NCBI GenBank assembly: GCA_017305555.1
Contig: JAFKKM010000047.1
Location: 1 to 46,551 of the forward strand
Length of the DNA: 46,551 nt
Reading direction: 5' to 3'
Origin: Hyphomicrobiales bacterium
GTDB lineage: Bacteria; Pseudomonadota; Alphaproteobacteria; Rhizobiales; Xanthobacteraceae
A program made the translations under genes and the position numbers. A model generated the notes under the pieces. The model was not told the DNA's origin, made no database searches, and saw nothing but the letters and a program-made list of their open reading frames with translations. This document shows positions 45,354-46,551 of this stretch, piece by piece (the stretch's first letter is position 1; each line of letters begins with the position of its first letter).

Positions 45354-46551
45354 CTACGCCGCCGATTTCGGCATCTTCGGCAGGAACATCGCGAGCAGCC
45401 CGATCGCTGGCAAGAACGCGCAAACCGTGTAGACGAAGTCGATCCCCTTGGCATCTGCCACCACGCCCAGCATCGCCGCGCCAATACCGCCGGCGCCGAA
45501 GGCGAAGCCGAAGAACAGGCCGGAGATCATGCCAAAGCGATGCGGCACCAGCTCCTGCGCGTAGACGATGATCGCCGGCATCGCGGAAGAGATGATCAGG
45601 CCGATGACGACACTCAGGATCACCGTCCATTCGAGATTGACATACGGCAACAGTAGCGTGAACGGCAACGCACCGAGGATCGAAAACCAAATCACGTAGC
45701 GCCGGCCGAAACGGTCGCCCAGCGGACCACCGAAATAGACACCGATCGCCACGGCGCCGAGGAACACGAACAGCAGCAGTTGCGACGTCTGCGTCGTCAC
45801 CGCGAACTTATGCATCAGATAGAACGTGTAGTAACTGGTGAGGCTCGAGAGGTAGATATACTTCGAGAACACCAGCATGATCAGGATTCCGATCGCCAGC
45901 GCGACGCGGGAACCCGACGGGGCGCCGGCGAGCCGCTTCGGCGCAGCCTTGCCGCGCGTCATGATGCGCGGCTTGTACCAACTGCCGATGCGCCACAGGA
46001 TAACCATGGCGACGAACGCAATCGAGGAAAACCAGGCGATGCTCGGCTGCCCGAACGGCACCACGATTAACGCCGCCAGCACCGGCCCGATCGCCGAACC
46101 GAGATTGCCGCCGACCTGAAACACCGATTGCGCGAAACCGTAACGGCCACCCGACGCCAGCCGCGCGATGCGCGACGATTCCGGATGGAAGATCGCCGAA
46201 CCAAGCCCGATCATCGCCGCCGACAGCACCAGCATCGCAAAATTGTGCGCACCGCTGAGCATCAACAGACCGACGAAAGTGAAGCCCATCCCGACCGCCA
46301 GCGAGAACGGCTGCGGCTTGCGATCGGTGACACTGCCGACCACCGGCTGCAATAGCGATGCGGTGATCTGGAACGCCAGCGTGATCAATCCGATCTGCGC
46401 GAACGACAGCGAATAATTTTCCTTGAGGATCGGATAGACCGACGGAATCAACGACTGCATGGTGTCGTTGAGGAAATGCGAAAGGCTGATGCCGCCCAAC
46501 ACCAGGTAAACGGGACCGGGGGCCGGCTTCGCGGCCGCATCGACGCCAGCC
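45354..46551 (-). CDS. MFS transporter, fosmidomycin-resistance (Fsr) type, partial
   Basis: At least 398 residues; the frame runs to the right edge without a convincing start, so the N-terminus is outside the window. It has about 12 membrane helices. LSHFLNDTMQSLIPSVYPILKENY in the first helix is the signature of the Fsr branch, and GSAIFHPESSRIARLASGGR in the first half and GDRFGRRYVIW in the central loop are family blocks. Such proteins export fosmidomycin and other small molecules; here the natural substrate is unknown. Inner membrane. Confidence 0.9.
   Translation of the reverse strand, partial: AGVDAAAKPAPGPVYLVLGGISLSHFLNDTMQSLIPSVYPILKENYSLSFAQIGLITLAFQITASLLQPVVGSVTDRKPQPFSLAVGMGFTFVGLLMLSGAHNFAMLVLSAAMIGLGSAIFHPESSRIARLASGGRYGFAQSVFQVGGNLGSAIGPVLAALIVVPFGQPSIAWFSSIAFVAMVILWRIGSWYKPRIMTRGKAAPKRLAGAPSGSRVALAIGILIMLVFSKYIYLSSLTSYYTFYLMHKFAVTTQTSQLLLFVFLGAVAIGVYFGGPLGDRFGRRYVIWFSILGALPFTLLLPYVNLEWTVILSVVIGLIISSAMPAIIVYAQELVPHRFGMISGLFFGFAFGAGGIGAAMLGVVADAKGIDFVYTVCAFLPAIGLLAMFLPKMPKSAA

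Overview
The window looks like chromosome of an alphaproteobacterium of the Bradyrhizobium/Rhodopseudomonas/Afipia/Nitrobacter group. The evidence is the high G+C, the gene set on the right (rluD-like, rpoH, purA, serC-serA with a serC-type leader, Omp25/RopB-like barrels) and two palindromic intergenic repeats of the kind common in that group. This placement is inference from gene content, not a database match.

Layout. Positions 1-909 hold two small coupled accessory genes (an HGG-motif protein and a conserved unknown). Positions 1012-23494 are an anti-phage defence island of eight genes, all on the minus strand and all reading away from a tRNA-Glu(CUC) gene at 23647-23721. In transcription order they are: dynamin-like GTPase; SNF2/RapA-type helicase (interrupted by one in-frame amber codon); SF1 RecD-like helicase fused to a putative C-terminal nuclease; then a class 1 DISARM set of drmD (SNF2-like helicase), drmMI (adenine-type DNA methylase), a four-cysteine uracil-DNA-glycosylase-superfamily protein, drmA (SF2 helicase) and drmB (DUF1998). 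No drmC is present. The glycosylase start overlaps the drmMI stop by 4 bases (ATGA), so it is built into the operon. The first three genes are also tightly packed and look like a second system next to DISARM.

Positions 23890-46551 are ordinary core chromosome: a small membrane protein, an RluA-family pseudouridine synthase, rpoH with a strong terminator, a small unknown, a large membrane protein downstream of purA, a class I glutamine-amidotransferase-like hydrolase, a YbaK deacylase, a cytochrome P450, a PEBP-family secreted protein and a chemotaxis receptor. Then come a substrate-binding protein / isochorismatase / TetR operon with a perfect 7-6-7 palindrome at its promoter, serC-serA with a promoter and leader RNA, an EamA transporter, a GST, two outer-membrane barrels, and an MFS transporter that runs off the right edge.

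Working picture. DISARM normally combines self-marking by methylation with DNA-processing helicases. Here a base-excision enzyme takes part, and a GTPase plus two more DNA motors sit directly upstream. The most notable observations are the glycosylase-containing, drmC-less DISARM, the adjacent GTPase/helicase/helicase-nuclease trio, the amber codon that removes helicase motifs V and VI, and the low-G+C segment in the specificity half of drmMI. No integrase, transposase, CRISPR array or rRNA was seen in the window.
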